In this document: in pieces, positions 35,221 through 46,406 of the stretch
Numbering within the stretch: position 1 is the stretch's first letter
Layout of the letters: each line of letters opens with the position of its first letter
Origin: Pedobacter insulae
GTDB lineage: Bacteria > Bacteroidota > Bacteroidia > Sphingobacteriales > Sphingobacteriaceae
NCBI RefSeq assembly: GCF_900113525.1
Contig: NZ_FOPP01000003.1
Location: 248,001 to 312,000 of the forward strand
Direction of reading: 5' to 3'
Length of the DNA: 64,000 nucleotides
Position numbers and translations under genes: made by a program
Notes under the pieces: model-generated
Database searches by the model: none
Told to the model about the DNA's origin: nothing
Seen by the model: only the letters and a program-made list of their open reading frames with translations

Positions 35221-38139
35221 TTACGGGTTATAGGTGAAACCAATATAATAAATAGCGCCAACTTGTGGATTACCAAATGAAGTTGCGTAATATTTATTTA
35301 AAATATTAGATCCGCCCAACTTGATCATCGAGTTCACAGAAGGAACCTTTAAGTTAACCTGTGCATCAAATGTTGAATAGGATGGCACTATCCCTCTTGC
35401 AAAGGTAGAGTTCCATAAGAACTCATCTTGCCAACGATATTGTACGTTAAAACCTAAGTTTTTTGCGATCTCTCTATTACCTATTCCGGCATTAAATCTC
35501 CATTCTGGAGTATTAAAGTTATTGTCGAAATTAGCAGGAGTGTTTCCGATTTTATTGTAAGATGCGTTACCATTCCAATTCCATTTACCCACTTGATAAT
35601 CTAACCCAAACGCACCTCCATATGATTTAACTTTTCCTGCAATATTTACAGGCACTGTAAATCTAACTGCAGTTGTGGTAGGGTTTTGATACAAATCTAC
35701 GCCACCAATAAAATCTTCGTAAATGTTGTAATAGGCATAAGCATCAATTAATAATCTTGGTGTTGCCAGGCCTTTATAACCAAATTCGAAAGATTGAACA
35801 CTCTCTGGACGAAGACCTCCTTCATCAAAAGTATATGGTGTTAATAAGGCTGGATTTGGAGCACCTGATGCAACTGAAGCTAAAAACGCCTTATAACTTG
35901 AAGCTAGTACCCCTTTATTGGTGTTCAAGCCATATTTTGTGATTGATTCAGGTAAACCCCCAATTAAACGGGTTGAGCCACCCCCCACTGCTAGATCAAT
36001 ATATTGATCTTGCGCGGTTGGATTACGGTAACCACTTTGATAAGATATTCTTAAATTATTATTAGGGGCCACAGTGTAAACTCCTGTTACTCGAGGAGTT
36101 AGGCGACCTTCAAAATTTTTACTTTTATCATAACGACCTGCAACAGTCATTTTGAATTTATCCGACAACTTTTTACCTAATTGAACAAACGCTCCAAATT
36201 CACCAATCGAGATATCACGGTTTGCATCATCAAATATAGTACCATCTGAATGCAGGAAATAATCACGATAAGAGGCACCGACCTGTAAATCTACCACATT
36301 ATTCAAAGCATTAGAAAAATTATACATACCCTCGTAATGGAAAAGGTTAGTTTTGTCATTAAATTTCGCACCATTTTGAGGACCAATAGTTTTTTCCGTG
36401 ATTGCCTTTTTGGCAGTTTCATAACCTACTGAACCGGGTACAAAACGTCCAACATCTGCTTGAGATCTGGCAAATGTTTGAGCAGCAGCATCATTTTGTC
36501 CTCCTGCTCTGGCACCAATGTAATTACCGATATATTGTGCATACCAACCCGTTAAGCCCCCTGATGGTTTCCATGCCTCATTGATAAAAGTTCCTAAGAT
36601 AGTAGCATTATAAGCATCTCCAGAACGTTCTTGAGTTGTATAACCTCTTACAAAGAAATCTTGCCCCTTTAATTCTAATTTATACTGACCAATGCTAAAA
36701 TTTCTTAATGAATAACGGTCTGTTCCGGTATACACTGAGGTACCGGTTCCCCAGTTAGCCTGTGCAATAGCCTCAATGGTATTGTTAAATCTATAATGTA
36801 ACGAGGTAGAGGTTTTTAATGATTTAGTGTCGTAATCTACCAAATCGTGCTCCGCATAACCTGTCCTAGATACAAATTGGTTTGGAATTAACCCAGGGAC
36901 TCTTAAGCCAATATAAAAAGGCATATAGCTTTGAATAGTTGGTCTTAAAGCTGCAGGGAAAAAGCCTAATGCTGCTGCTTGTTGGGCTGAACTTGGTGCC
37001 GCCCCAGCCCCAACACCTAAAGCACTGAATGCACCATTCAGCGAAGTTTGGATATTAGGAATTTGCCCTCCACTTGCTGCATTTACTCCTGCAATAATCC
37101 CTGCGTTTAGAGATTGGGCAACGTTAATCATATTTTGACTAATTTCATCACCATAAACATTAATGCCGTCATAGTTTGGATCAGAACTACGATCACCAGC
37201 CTTCAATTGACGAGAAGTTCTATCAAAATTTCTCGTATCAGCCGCAGCCCAGTCTTTGGCTTGTAAAAACGAGAAGGAAGTTTTGATCCCGAATTTATTA
37301 TTCCACGATTTAGCTAAACGTAAATCAAATTGTTTAAATTCCTGTATACCTTGATTGGTACTGTTATCATCAACATGGTTAATTCCTCCTTTATACTGGA
37401 AACTAACTCCTTGATATTGATATGGATTTTTAGAGGTCATTAACAATGTACCATTAATACCCCCAGCTCCATATAAAGCAGACGCTGCACCAGGAAGTAA
37501 CTCTACGTTGTCTACATCCAAATCAGATAAGCCTACAATATTACCAACGGAGAAGTTCAAGCCCGGAGCTTGATTATCCATTCCATCAATATACTGATTA
37601 AAACGAGTGTTTCCGTTCGCATTAAATCCACGTGTATTTACAGATTTAAAGGTCAAACTTTGTGTGCTCATCTCTACACCCTTTAAATTATTTAAGGCAT
37701 CATAGAAAGAGGGTGCTGGTAATTCTTTTAATGCCGCAGCGCCAATCCGTTCAATACTTACGGGAGATTCTAAAATACGCTCTGGCGTTCTAGAAGCTGA
37801 AATAACAACTTCCTGTCCTAAAATAACTCCCGTCTCTAACTCAAAATTCAAATTGGTTGCATTTGAGGTGATTTCTCTTTCCATTGTTACATAGCCAATA
37901 TAGGATACTACAATCGTAAAAGGTACCCTTTCAGTTGTACTGAAAGAGAATTGCCCCTTGTCATTGGTAGCATTCCCTATTGTTTTTCCTTTAATAGTAA
38001 CGCTAACGCCTGGAATGGGTTCTTTAGTTGTTTTGTCGGTCACAGTACCACTAACAGCAATACTTTGTGCAAAGGCGGCAACTGTGGTCGCGGTTAGCAC
38101 AAAAAACATACAAATGATTTTTGTAAAGGATTTGTTCAT
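35221..38139 (-). CDS. TonB-dependent outer membrane receptor with carboxypeptidase-like domain
   Basis: This 972-residue protein has a signal peptide ending at AFAQ (about residue 25), a carboxypeptidase-like beta domain (about 28-115, VSGTVTDKTTKEPIPGVSVTIKG), a plug (about 108-235, VISASRTPERILESPVSIERI and LYGAGGINGTLLM) and a large beta-barrel. It lacks an STN domain and the typical SusC signature, and no SusD gene adjoins it. Its place at the head of the alpha-glucan operon suggests maltodextrin or cyclodextrin uptake. The barrel has a long extracellular-loop region rich in Ala and Gln (around residues 340-400). Confidence 0.9.
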   Translation of the reverse strand: MNKSFTKIICMFFVLTATTVAAFAQSIAVSGTVTDKTTKEPIPGVSVTIKGKTIGNATNDKGQFSFSTTERVPFTIVVSYIGYVTMEREITSNATNLNFELETGVILGQEVVISASRTPERILESPVSIERIGAAALKELPAPSFYDALNNLKGVEMSTQSLTFKSVNTRGFNANGNTRFNQYIDGMDNQAPGLNFSVGNIVGLSDLDVDNVELLPGAASALYGAGGINGTLLMTSKNPYQYQGVSFQYKGGINHVDDNSTNQGIQEFKQFDLRLAKSWNNKFGIKTSFSFLQAKDWAAADTRNFDRTSRQLKAGDRSSDPNYDGINVYGDEISQNMINVAQSLNAGIIAGVNAASGGQIPNIQTSLNGAFSALGVGAGAAPSSAQQAAALGFFPAALRPTIQSYMPFYIGLRVPGLIPNQFVSRTGYAEHDLVDYDTKSLKTSTSLHYRFNNTIEAIAQANWGTGTSVYTGTDRYSLRNFSIGQYKLELKGQDFFVRGYTTQERSGDAYNATILGTFINEAWKPSGGLTGWYAQYIGNYIGARAGGQNDAAAQTFARSQADVGRFVPGSVGYETAKKAITEKTIGPQNGAKFNDKTNLFHYEGMYNFSNALNNVVDLQVGASYRDYFLHSDGTIFDDANRDISIGEFGAFVQLGKKLSDKFKMTVAGRYDKSKNFEGRLTPRVTGVYTVAPNNNLRISYQSGYRNPTAQDQYIDLAVGGGSTRLIGGLPESITKYGLNTNKGVLASSYKAFLASVASGAPNPALLTPYTFDEGGLRPESVQSFEFGYKGLATPRLLIDAYAYYNIYEDFIGGVDLYQNPTTTAVRFTVPVNIAGKVKSYGGAFGLDYQVGKWNWNGNASYNKIGNTPANFDNNFNTPEWRFNAGIGNREIAKNLGFNVQYRWQDEFLWNSTFARGIVPSYSTFDAQVNLKVPSVNSMIKLGGSNILNKYYATSFGNPQVGAIYYIGFTYNP

Positions 38140-38369
38140 AAGTGAGTCGTTTATATTTGATATTTACTATAAACTTAAATACAAAATTTGATACAAACAA
38201 ATTCTATTCTGCATTAAATTTATTTTACAAAATCTTATTTCTTTGGAGCACACATATTGGTTTCATGTAGTTATATTTATATTTTTAATACTTAGAATTT
38301 AATTTATACTAAATTGCAGATTGTATGACTAGCGAAATGCAATACGTTAACCAAGTAACCTAAAAACTG
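38140..38369. other. Divergent intergenic region
   Basis: These 230 AT-rich bases separate the minus-strand TonB receptor from the plus-strand penicillin-acylase gene. They should contain both promoters. I could not place a TAnnTTTG element with confidence on either strand, and I see no RNA gene or repeat here. Confidence 0.5.
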
Positions 38370-40802
38370 ATGAATAGAGTTAAAGCCTTTATATGCGTAC
38401 TCATACCTATTTTATTAGCCTACACACTCAATACCAAATTTGGCAGTACTCCTCCGCTTTTAAAATTTCTAAATCCATTTACCGGTTTTTGGCAAAATGC
38501 GGAGGGCAATAGACAAACTACCAAACACAAGATTGCACTGAAAGGGGCCAAAGCAGAAATAAATATTGTATTCGACGATCGCATGATCCCCCATGTGTTC
38601 GCACAAAATGATCACGATGTATATTATGCTCAGGGTTACGTTACTGCCATGCACAGGTTATGGCAAATGGATTTTCAAACTCGTTTCGCTGCCGGACGAA
38701 TCTCTGAAATTGTTGGAGAAAAAGCTATTGAGGTTGATCGCTATCAGCGTAGAATGGGCATGGTTTACGGTGCAGAAAATTCGTTAAAAGGCATGATGGA
38801 AGACCCAAAATCTAAAGAGATGATCTTGGCCTATACTGCAGGCATCAATGCGTATATTCATTCGCTATCGAGGGCAAATTACCCTATTGAATACAAAATA
38901 CTTGATTTTAAACCTGAAGACTGGACCCCGATTAAGTGCGCTTTGTTACTGAAGCAGATGTCGGCCGTATTGGCAATGGGATCTGACGAGTTCTATATGA
39001 CCAATATTTTAAAGAAGTTTGGCCCTGAAGTTACGAAAGATCTCTTTCCAGACTACCCGTTTAAAGAAGACCCTATCATCCCTGTTGGTACAAAATGGGA
39101 TTTTAAACCATTATCTATTCCCGATGTACCTAAACTCGTTACAGAAATAATGGGGAGTACGGTGCGAACAAAAGAAAAAATAGAGGGAATCGGGAGTAAT
39201 AATTGGGCACTTTCGGGTGCCAAAACGGCCTCTGGTTTTCCCCTGTTGGCAAATGATCCACATCTCGATTTATCACTACCCTCTATTTGGTATCAAATTC
39301 AACTCCACGCCCCCGGTCTTAATACCTATGGCGTTTCACTCCCAGGCGCACCAGGCGTAACAATAGGTTTTAACAAAGACATTGCCTGGGGAGTTACGAA
39401 TGTGGCGGCGGATGTATTAGACTTTTATCAAATTAAGTTTAAAGATCAAACCCACGATCAGTACTGGTATGACAATGCGTGGAAGAAAACTCGTAAACGT
39501 TTAGAAAAAATTCAGATCAGAGGAGCAAAAACGCTTATAGACACTGTTTATTACACGCATCAGGGACCAGTAGTATATTTTCAAAAACCATCCTATGGTA
39601 AGGCCAGTAATGTACCCATTGGTAGTGCTTTGCGCTGGATAGCTCATGATAAATCCAATGAGCTGATGACCTTTTATATCTTAAATAGAGGAAAAAACTA
39701 TCATGATTATCGAAAGGCGCTAACCTATTACACTGCTCCGGCGCAAAACTTTATTTTTGCCAGCAATAAAAATGATATTGCCATCACACCCAATGGTAAA
39801 TTCCCCATAAAGTGGAAAAATCAAGGTAAATTTGTACTAGATGGTTCCAATCCAGCAAATGATTGGCAAGGTTGGATTCCCGCATCCCAAAATCCTACTG
39901 TAAAAAACCCTTCGCGCAACTTTGTGAGCTCAGCTAATCAATCCTCTACAGATCCAAACTACCCTTACTATATCAATTGGGAATTTTCACCATATGAAAG
40001 AGGTAAACGAATTAATGACCGCTTAACAGTAATGAACAAAGCAAATGTTGATAGTATGCGAAATTTGCAGATGGACTCCTATAGTATTACTGCACAAAAC
40101 CTGTTGCCAACAATCCTATCCTTAGTTAACCAGGCTCAGTTAAACGCAACTCAAAAGGAAGCTTTTAACTTGAGCGCCAAGTGGAATAAATATTTCGAAG
40201 CTAAAGAAATCGCAGCAAGTATTTTCGACTTATGGACAAAAAGACTTTTTTACAATATCTGGGATGATGAGTTTAATATTAAAAATATTCCAATGCGATA
40301 CCCATCAAGGGATAGAAGTATAGAATTAATTCAAAATGAGCCCAATTCTACTTGGTTTGATAATGTAAAAACTAAAGAAAAGGAAACATTAAGAGACCTC
40401 GTGAACGAGGCATTTAAGTTTACCTGCGATAGTTTGGAGAGAAAATACGGTCCGATTGGTAAAAACTGGGAATGGGGAAATGTTAAAAACACTAATGTGC
40501 CGCATTTGGCCAAAATACCTGGTTTTGGAACGAAAACCTTAAATATCGGAGGGGGCAAAAGCACCGTAAATGCGATGAGCGAAGCGAATGGTCCTTCATG
40601 GCGGATGGTTGTTGAACTTGGCAAGACGCCTAAAGGCCATGGTGTTTATCCAGGTGGACAATCCGGTAATCCTGGGAGTCCATTTTATGATAACATGGTT
40701 GATACATGGGCTCAGGGAAAGTTATATGATTTATTTTTTATGCAGTCAGAAGACGATAAATCCGGTAAAATAATTTCACGTTTAAAAATCTCAAAAAAAT
40801 AA
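38370..40802 (+). CDS. Penicillin acylase family (Ntn-hydrolase) protein
   Basis: This 810-residue exported Ntn-hydrolase is of the penicillin G acylase/acyl-homoserine-lactone acylase family. The N-terminus is a signal or anchor segment (FICVLIPILLAYTL). The chain is made as alpha subunit, spacer and beta subunit; the beta subunit starts at the nucleophile Ser276 in GSNNWALSG, where self-cleavage is expected. ANDPHLDLSLPSIWYQIQL is the next family signature. Substrates range from beta-lactams to acyl-homoserine lactones and amides, and sequence alone does not decide between them. Only 2 bases separate it from the small membrane protein gene. Confidence 0.93.
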   Translation: MNRVKAFICVLIPILLAYTLNTKFGSTPPLLKFLNPFTGFWQNAEGNRQTTKHKIALKGAKAEINIVFDDRMIPHVFAQNDHDVYYAQGYVTAMHRLWQMDFQTRFAAGRISEIVGEKAIEVDRYQRRMGMVYGAENSLKGMMEDPKSKEMILAYTAGINAYIHSLSRANYPIEYKILDFKPEDWTPIKCALLLKQMSAVLAMGSDEFYMTNILKKFGPEVTKDLFPDYPFKEDPIIPVGTKWDFKPLSIPDVPKLVTEIMGSTVRTKEKIEGIGSNNWALSGAKTASGFPLLANDPHLDLSLPSIWYQIQLHAPGLNTYGVSLPGAPGVTIGFNKDIAWGVTNVAADVLDFYQIKFKDQTHDQYWYDNAWKKTRKRLEKIQIRGAKTLIDTVYYTHQGPVVYFQKPSYGKASNVPIGSALRWIAHDKSNELMTFYILNRGKNYHDYRKALTYYTAPAQNFIFASNKNDIAITPNGKFPIKWKNQGKFVLDGSNPANDWQGWIPASQNPTVKNPSRNFVSSANQSSTDPNYPYYINWEFSPYERGKRINDRLTVMNKANVDSMRNLQMDSYSITAQNLLPTILSLVNQAQLNATQKEAFNLSAKWNKYFEAKEIAASIFDLWTKRLFYNIWDDEFNIKNIPMRYPSRDRSIELIQNEPNSTWFDNVKTKEKETLRDLVNEAFKFTCDSLERKYGPIGKNWEWGNVKNTNVPHLAKIPGFGTKTLNIGGGKSTVNAMSEANGPSWRMVVELGKTPKGHGVYPGGQSGNPGSPFYDNMVDTWAQGKLYDLFFMQSEDDKSGKIISRLKISKK

Positions 40803-40804
40803 TT

Positions 40805-41155
40805 ATGGTCTTTTTAGTCATTTTGATCGCTTCTTTCGTGCTACAAATGATTTTACCATGGTGGGTAATTATCATTTTATCTTTCGCTACCTGTGGCTTA
40901 ATCGGAAAAACTGCTAAGATTTCTTTCTGGAACCCATTTTTAGCGGTTTTCGTGTTATGGCTCGGCATGGCGCTCTTCAAAAGCTTACCAAACAACAATG
41001 TGCTGGCTACTCGGGTAGCCGAAATGGTTGGCGTGAAGCTATGGTATATCGTATTACTTATTACCGCGTTATTAGGGGGTATTGCTGCAGCTATTAGTGG
41101 TATTTGCGGCTACCACTTTAGAAAGGCGGTTATCGCTAAAAAAACCAATACTTAA
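40805..41155 (+). CDS. Small membrane protein, unknown function
   Basis: This 116-residue protein has three or four hydrophobic segments (VFLVILIASFVLQMILPWW, then FLAVFVLWLGMALF and VLLITALLGGIAAAISGICG). It begins 2 bases after the penicillin-acylase stop codon, so it is probably co-translated. I recognise no family beyond a general Bacteroidota small inner-membrane protein. Its reading frame and coupling to the gene before it support a real gene. Confidence 0.75.
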   Translation: MVFLVILIASFVLQMILPWWVIIILSFATCGLIGKTAKISFWNPFLAVFVLWLGMALFKSLPNNNVLATRVAEMVGVKLWYIVLLITALLGGIAAAISGICGYHFRKAVIAKKTNT

Positions 41156-41169
41156 ATTATAATTCTTTG

Positions 41170-41177
41170 TACTTTTG
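41170..41177 (+). promoter_or_regulatory. Bacteroidota -7 element before LuxE-like gene
   Basis: TACTTTTG matches the TAnnTTTG -7 consensus exactly. It lies only 4 bases before the GTG start at 41182, so the transcript would be nearly leaderless. No good TTTG -33 box is seen at the usual distance, so the call is tentative. Confidence 0.45.
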
Positions 41178-41181
41178 CTCA

Positions 41182-42165
41182 GTGAATATTAATCCTGAGC
41201 CCTTTTTTTCCATAAAAGACGATCGAGCGTTTGAGCAAGCGGCATTAAGTATTTTCTATTACCAAGCTAAAAACTGCCAAGTTTACCGGGACTTTATACA
41301 TCACCTCGGTATTATTCCGACTGAAATTACTTCCTATCTTCAAATCCCTTTTTTACCAATCAGCTTTTTTAAAAGTCATGACGTTCTCAGTCTTGGTCAG
41401 ACGGCAGCAATTACTTTTAGTAGTTCCGGCACCACCGGGCAAACACAGAGTAAGCATTTGGTAGCTGACGTTAAAATTTACGAGCAGAGTTTTAACTTAG
41501 CATTTGAGCTATTTTATGGCTCTATCCAAGACACTTGTTTGTTGGCGCTTCTTCCTTCCTATTTAGAGCGTAAAGGGTCATCGCTTATATATATGGTTGA
41601 TTCACTTTTAAGTCAAAGTAAGCATCCTCAAAGCGGATATTTTTTACATGATTTAGCGACGCTCTGCCAGACTTTAAATTCATTAAAGGCAAATGGCACT
41701 AAAACAATTTTAATTGGGGTTACTTACGCATTATTGGATTTCGTGGAGCAATTCAAACTTGATTTCCCCGATTTAATTGTTATGGAAACCGGCGGAATGA
41801 AAGGCAAGCGCAAAGAACTCGTTCGGGAAGAACTACATCAGTTGCTCTGTGATGGCTTTGGTGTAACAAAAATCCATAGTGAATATGGAATGACGGAGCT
41901 ACTTTCGCAAGCCTATTCTTCTGGTGAGGGAGTGTTTAATTGCCCCCCCTGGATGAAAATTTTACTACGCGACACCTACGACCCACTTACGCTAGTAGCC
42001 TCAAAAAAAACTGGGGGGATAAACGTGATCGATTTAGCTAATATTAACTCCTGTTCCTTTATTGCGACACAAGACTTAGGTAAGATACATCCTAATGGTA
42101 GTTTCGAAGTGCTCGGCAGATTTGACAATGCCGATATTAGGGGATGTAATTTACTAGTTCAATAA
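41182..42165 (+). CDS. LuxE-like acyl-protein synthetase/acyltransferase
   Basis: With the GTG start at 41182 this is a 327-residue protein of the LuxE/acyl-protein synthetase group in the adenylate-forming superfamily. The frame can be extended to a TTG at 41167, but that would overlap the -7 promoter element. The phosphate-binding loop is ITFSSSGTTGQTQSKH. METGGMKGKRKELVREEL and IHSEYGMTELLSQAYS are further adenylation-type motifs. LuxE activates fatty acids as acyl-AMP; here no luciferase genes are near, so the acceptor is unknown. The gene converges on tyrS with a 5-base gap and no visible terminator. Confidence 0.82.
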   Translation: MNINPEPFFSIKDDRAFEQAALSIFYYQAKNCQVYRDFIHHLGIIPTEITSYLQIPFLPISFFKSHDVLSLGQTAAITFSSSGTTGQTQSKHLVADVKIYEQSFNLAFELFYGSIQDTCLLALLPSYLERKGSSLIYMVDSLLSQSKHPQSGYFLHDLATLCQTLNSLKANGTKTILIGVTYALLDFVEQFKLDFPDLIVMETGGMKGKRKELVREELHQLLCDGFGVTKIHSEYGMTELLSQAYSSGEGVFNCPPWMKILLRDTYDPLTLVASKKTGGINVIDLANINSCSFIATQDLGKIHPNGSFEVLGRFDNADIRGCNLLVQ

Positions 42166-42170
42166 TCTTC

Positions 42171-43457
42171 CTATTCAGCGATCAAAAGAAAGTAGTTTTT
42201 CTTACCTTTTTGAACAACGATAAACTGGTCATTAATCAAATCACTGTTTGAATACGTAGCCATCATCTCGCTTACTTTAGCTTTATTTATACTTAAGCCA
42301 CCTCCTTGTATTGTTTTCTTAACTTCTCCTTTAGATGGGAAAACCGCAGTTTTTTCTGCCAAAAGTGAAGCAATGTCAATTCCTTCTTTGAGTTCCGTTT
42401 TTGAAATATTATACTGGGGCACGCCTTCGAAAATCTCCAATACAGCTTTTGAATCCAAAGTTTGTAAAAACGATAATGCGCCATTTCCAAACAAAAATTC
42501 TGAGGTTTTAATAGCGGTTTCAAGTGCTTCAGCAGAGTGCGTTCTTACGGTAATATCTTCAGCTAAAGCTTTTTGCAGAATACGAAGATGCGGTGCTGCA
42601 TCATGCTCTTTCTCTAAATTTTCTATCTCAGCTTGGTTTTTTAAAGTAAAAATCCTGATCCATTTTTTTACATCATCATCAGATGCATTGAGCCAAAACT
42701 GATAAAATTTATAGGGAGAAGTTCTATCTGCATTAAGCCAAATCGCACCACTTTCTGTTTTACCAAACTTAGTACCATCGGTTTTTTTAATCAACTGTGT
42801 GGTAATGGCATAAGCGGTTCCTGCATCTTTTCGTCTAATCAGTTCAGTACCTGTAACAATGTTTCCCCATTGATCTGATCCCCCCATTTGAACTACGCAA
42901 TTATAGTGTTTCCATAAGTAATAGAAATCGTAACCCTGTACCAACTGGTAACTAAACTCTGTAAATGACATCCCCGTATCACCCTCTAAACGTTTCTTCA
43001 CACTATCCTTTGCCATCATATAATTTACGGTAAGGTGTTTACCAACATCACGAATAAAGTCTAAAAAGCTCATGTTCTTAAACCAATCGGCATTGTTAAC
43101 CATCACGGCACCGTTCCCTGCATCATCAAATGTCAGGAATTTAGCGAGCTGCTTTTTCATTCCCTCCAGGTTATGCGCAACCATTTCTTCGGTTTGTAGG
43201 TTTCGCTCATCAGATTTCCCAGAGGGATCGCCCACCATACCTGTAGCACCACCAATCAACGCAAAAGGCTTATGCCCTGCATTTTGGAAATGAATTAAAG
43301 TCATAATTTGCGTAAGGTGACCTATATGTAAAGAATCAGCTGTTGGATCAAAGCCAATGTATCCCGATGTCATTCCCGAGTTTAACTTTTCTTCCGTGTT
43401 GGGCATGATATCATGCAACATTCCTCTCCAACGTAATTCTTCTACAAAATTTTTCAT
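42171..43457 (-). CDS. tyrS: Tyrosyl-tRNA synthetase
   Basis: This 428-residue class I synthetase charges tRNA-Tyr. The HIGH motif is in SLHIGHLTQIM, the GSDQWGNI stretch marks the tyrosine/ATP site, and KFGKTESGA is the KMSKS equivalent. The C-terminal 90 residues form an S4-like RNA-binding domain. An AAAGGAG purine run lies just before the ATG, and a TATATTTG -7 element lies about 20 bases upstream. It converges on the LuxE-like gene and diverges from the AcpH-like gene. Confidence 0.97.
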   Translation of the reverse strand: MKNFVEELRWRGMLHDIMPNTEEKLNSGMTSGYIGFDPTADSLHIGHLTQIMTLIHFQNAGHKPFALIGGATGMVGDPSGKSDERNLQTEEMVAHNLEGMKKQLAKFLTFDDAGNGAVMVNNADWFKNMSFLDFIRDVGKHLTVNYMMAKDSVKKRLEGDTGMSFTEFSYQLVQGYDFYYLWKHYNCVVQMGGSDQWGNIVTGTELIRRKDAGTAYAITTQLIKKTDGTKFGKTESGAIWLNADRTSPYKFYQFWLNASDDDVKKWIRIFTLKNQAEIENLEKEHDAAPHLRILQKALAEDITVRTHSAEALETAIKTSEFLFGNGALSFLQTLDSKAVLEIFEGVPQYNISKTELKEGIDIASLLAEKTAVFPSKGEVKKTIQGGGLSINKAKVSEMMATYSNSDLINDQFIVVQKGKKNYFLLIAE

Positions 43458-43477
43458 CTTTTTACTCCTTTAAGCCG

Positions 43478-43485
43478 CAAATATA
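43478..43485 (-). promoter_or_regulatory. Bacteroidota -7 element of tyrS
   Basis: The minus-strand sequence TATATTTG matches TAnnTTTG exactly and lies 20 bases upstream of the tyrS ATG. A TTTC at a 22-base spacing is a weak -33 candidate. Confidence 0.55.
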
Positions 43486-43621
43486 GCAGTTTAAGCTCAA
43501 AGAAGGAGAAAGCTCAAAGTAAATACACAGGTAAATAAAGAAATTGTTAAAAAAGGTAAAATTTTGATCTTTAACTCGATTAAGCTTTGGTCTTTTAGCT
43601 TTTATCTTTTAGCTTCACAAC

Positions 43622-44296
43622 ATGAACTTTCTTTCTCATTATTACTTTGAACGAGCAAACCCCGACTCCAACATGGTTATTGGAACCGTATTGCCAGATC
43701 TTGTAAAAAATGCACATAAAGACTGGAATTTTTATCCGCAAAAAAAAGAAGAACTTTTCGTTGCCGATAATTCATTAAAATCCATTTTAAAAGGATGGAA
43801 ACGGCATCTCGAAGTTGATGTTTTATTCCATTCTTCAGATTTCTTCAATCATCACACAGCTCAATTAAAGCAAAATATCTTGCCTATATTGAAAGATAGT
43901 CCGGTGCGCCCATCATTTTTAGCCCATATTGGTGTCGAACTGCTATTAGATCATTTACTCGTTATCAATAGAAAAATTGAAATTAATTCATTTTATGACC
44001 ATCTAAATAACGTAGATGATTCAAAATTAGCTTTATTTTTAACCAGATGTGACGCTGCTGAAACCGATCATTTTTTTAAGTTCTTAACTAGTTTTAAATC
44101 CAGCCGATATTTATTAAGTTATCAAAAATTGGAAAATATCAGTTACGCTTTACAGCGCATCTGTATGCGACTGTGGACTCATCCATTTGCAGAGGATACC
44201 ATTTTGCTTTTAACTGAAAGGTTAGAAATTTATAAAGTAATACTTGAGAAAGATTATTTAGAAATTTTTGATGAAATAGGCCTTAAACTTCATTAA
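43622..44296 (+). CDS. AcpH-like (DUF479) protein
   Basis: This 224-residue, mostly helical protein resembles the acyl-carrier-protein phosphodiesterase (AcpH/DUF479) family, an HD-like fold. The family-type start is MNFLSHYYFERANPD. GWKRHLEVDVLFHSSDFF corresponds to the conserved His/Asp metal-binding region, and HIGVELLLDHLLV follows. AcpH removes the phosphopantetheine group from ACP in E. coli; whether this divergent protein does so is uncertain. It lies between tyrS (divergent) and ligA (27 bases downstream, same strand). Confidence 0.6.
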   Translation: MNFLSHYYFERANPDSNMVIGTVLPDLVKNAHKDWNFYPQKKEELFVADNSLKSILKGWKRHLEVDVLFHSSDFFNHHTAQLKQNILPILKDSPVRPSFLAHIGVELLLDHLLVINRKIEINSFYDHLNNVDDSKLALFLTRCDAAETDHFFKFLTSFKSSRYLLSYQKLENISYALQRICMRLWTHPFAEDTILLLTERLEIYKVILEKDYLEIFDEIGLKLH

Positions 44297-46336
<2,040 letters not shown>

Positions 46337-46363
46337 CTTTAAGGGATATTCGCTTAAAATATT

Positions 46364-46371
46364 TACTTTTG
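46364..46371 (+). promoter_or_regulatory. Bacteroidota -7 element before dapA
   Basis: TACTTTTG matches TAnnTTTG exactly, 35 bases before the dapA ATG. A -33 box is not obvious. The small inverted repeat TTTAAG/CTTAAA just upstream could be the tail of the ligA transcript. Confidence 0.45.
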
Positions 46372-46406
46372 CCGATCATCAAATTACTTGACACTAATAT
46401 AAAATA

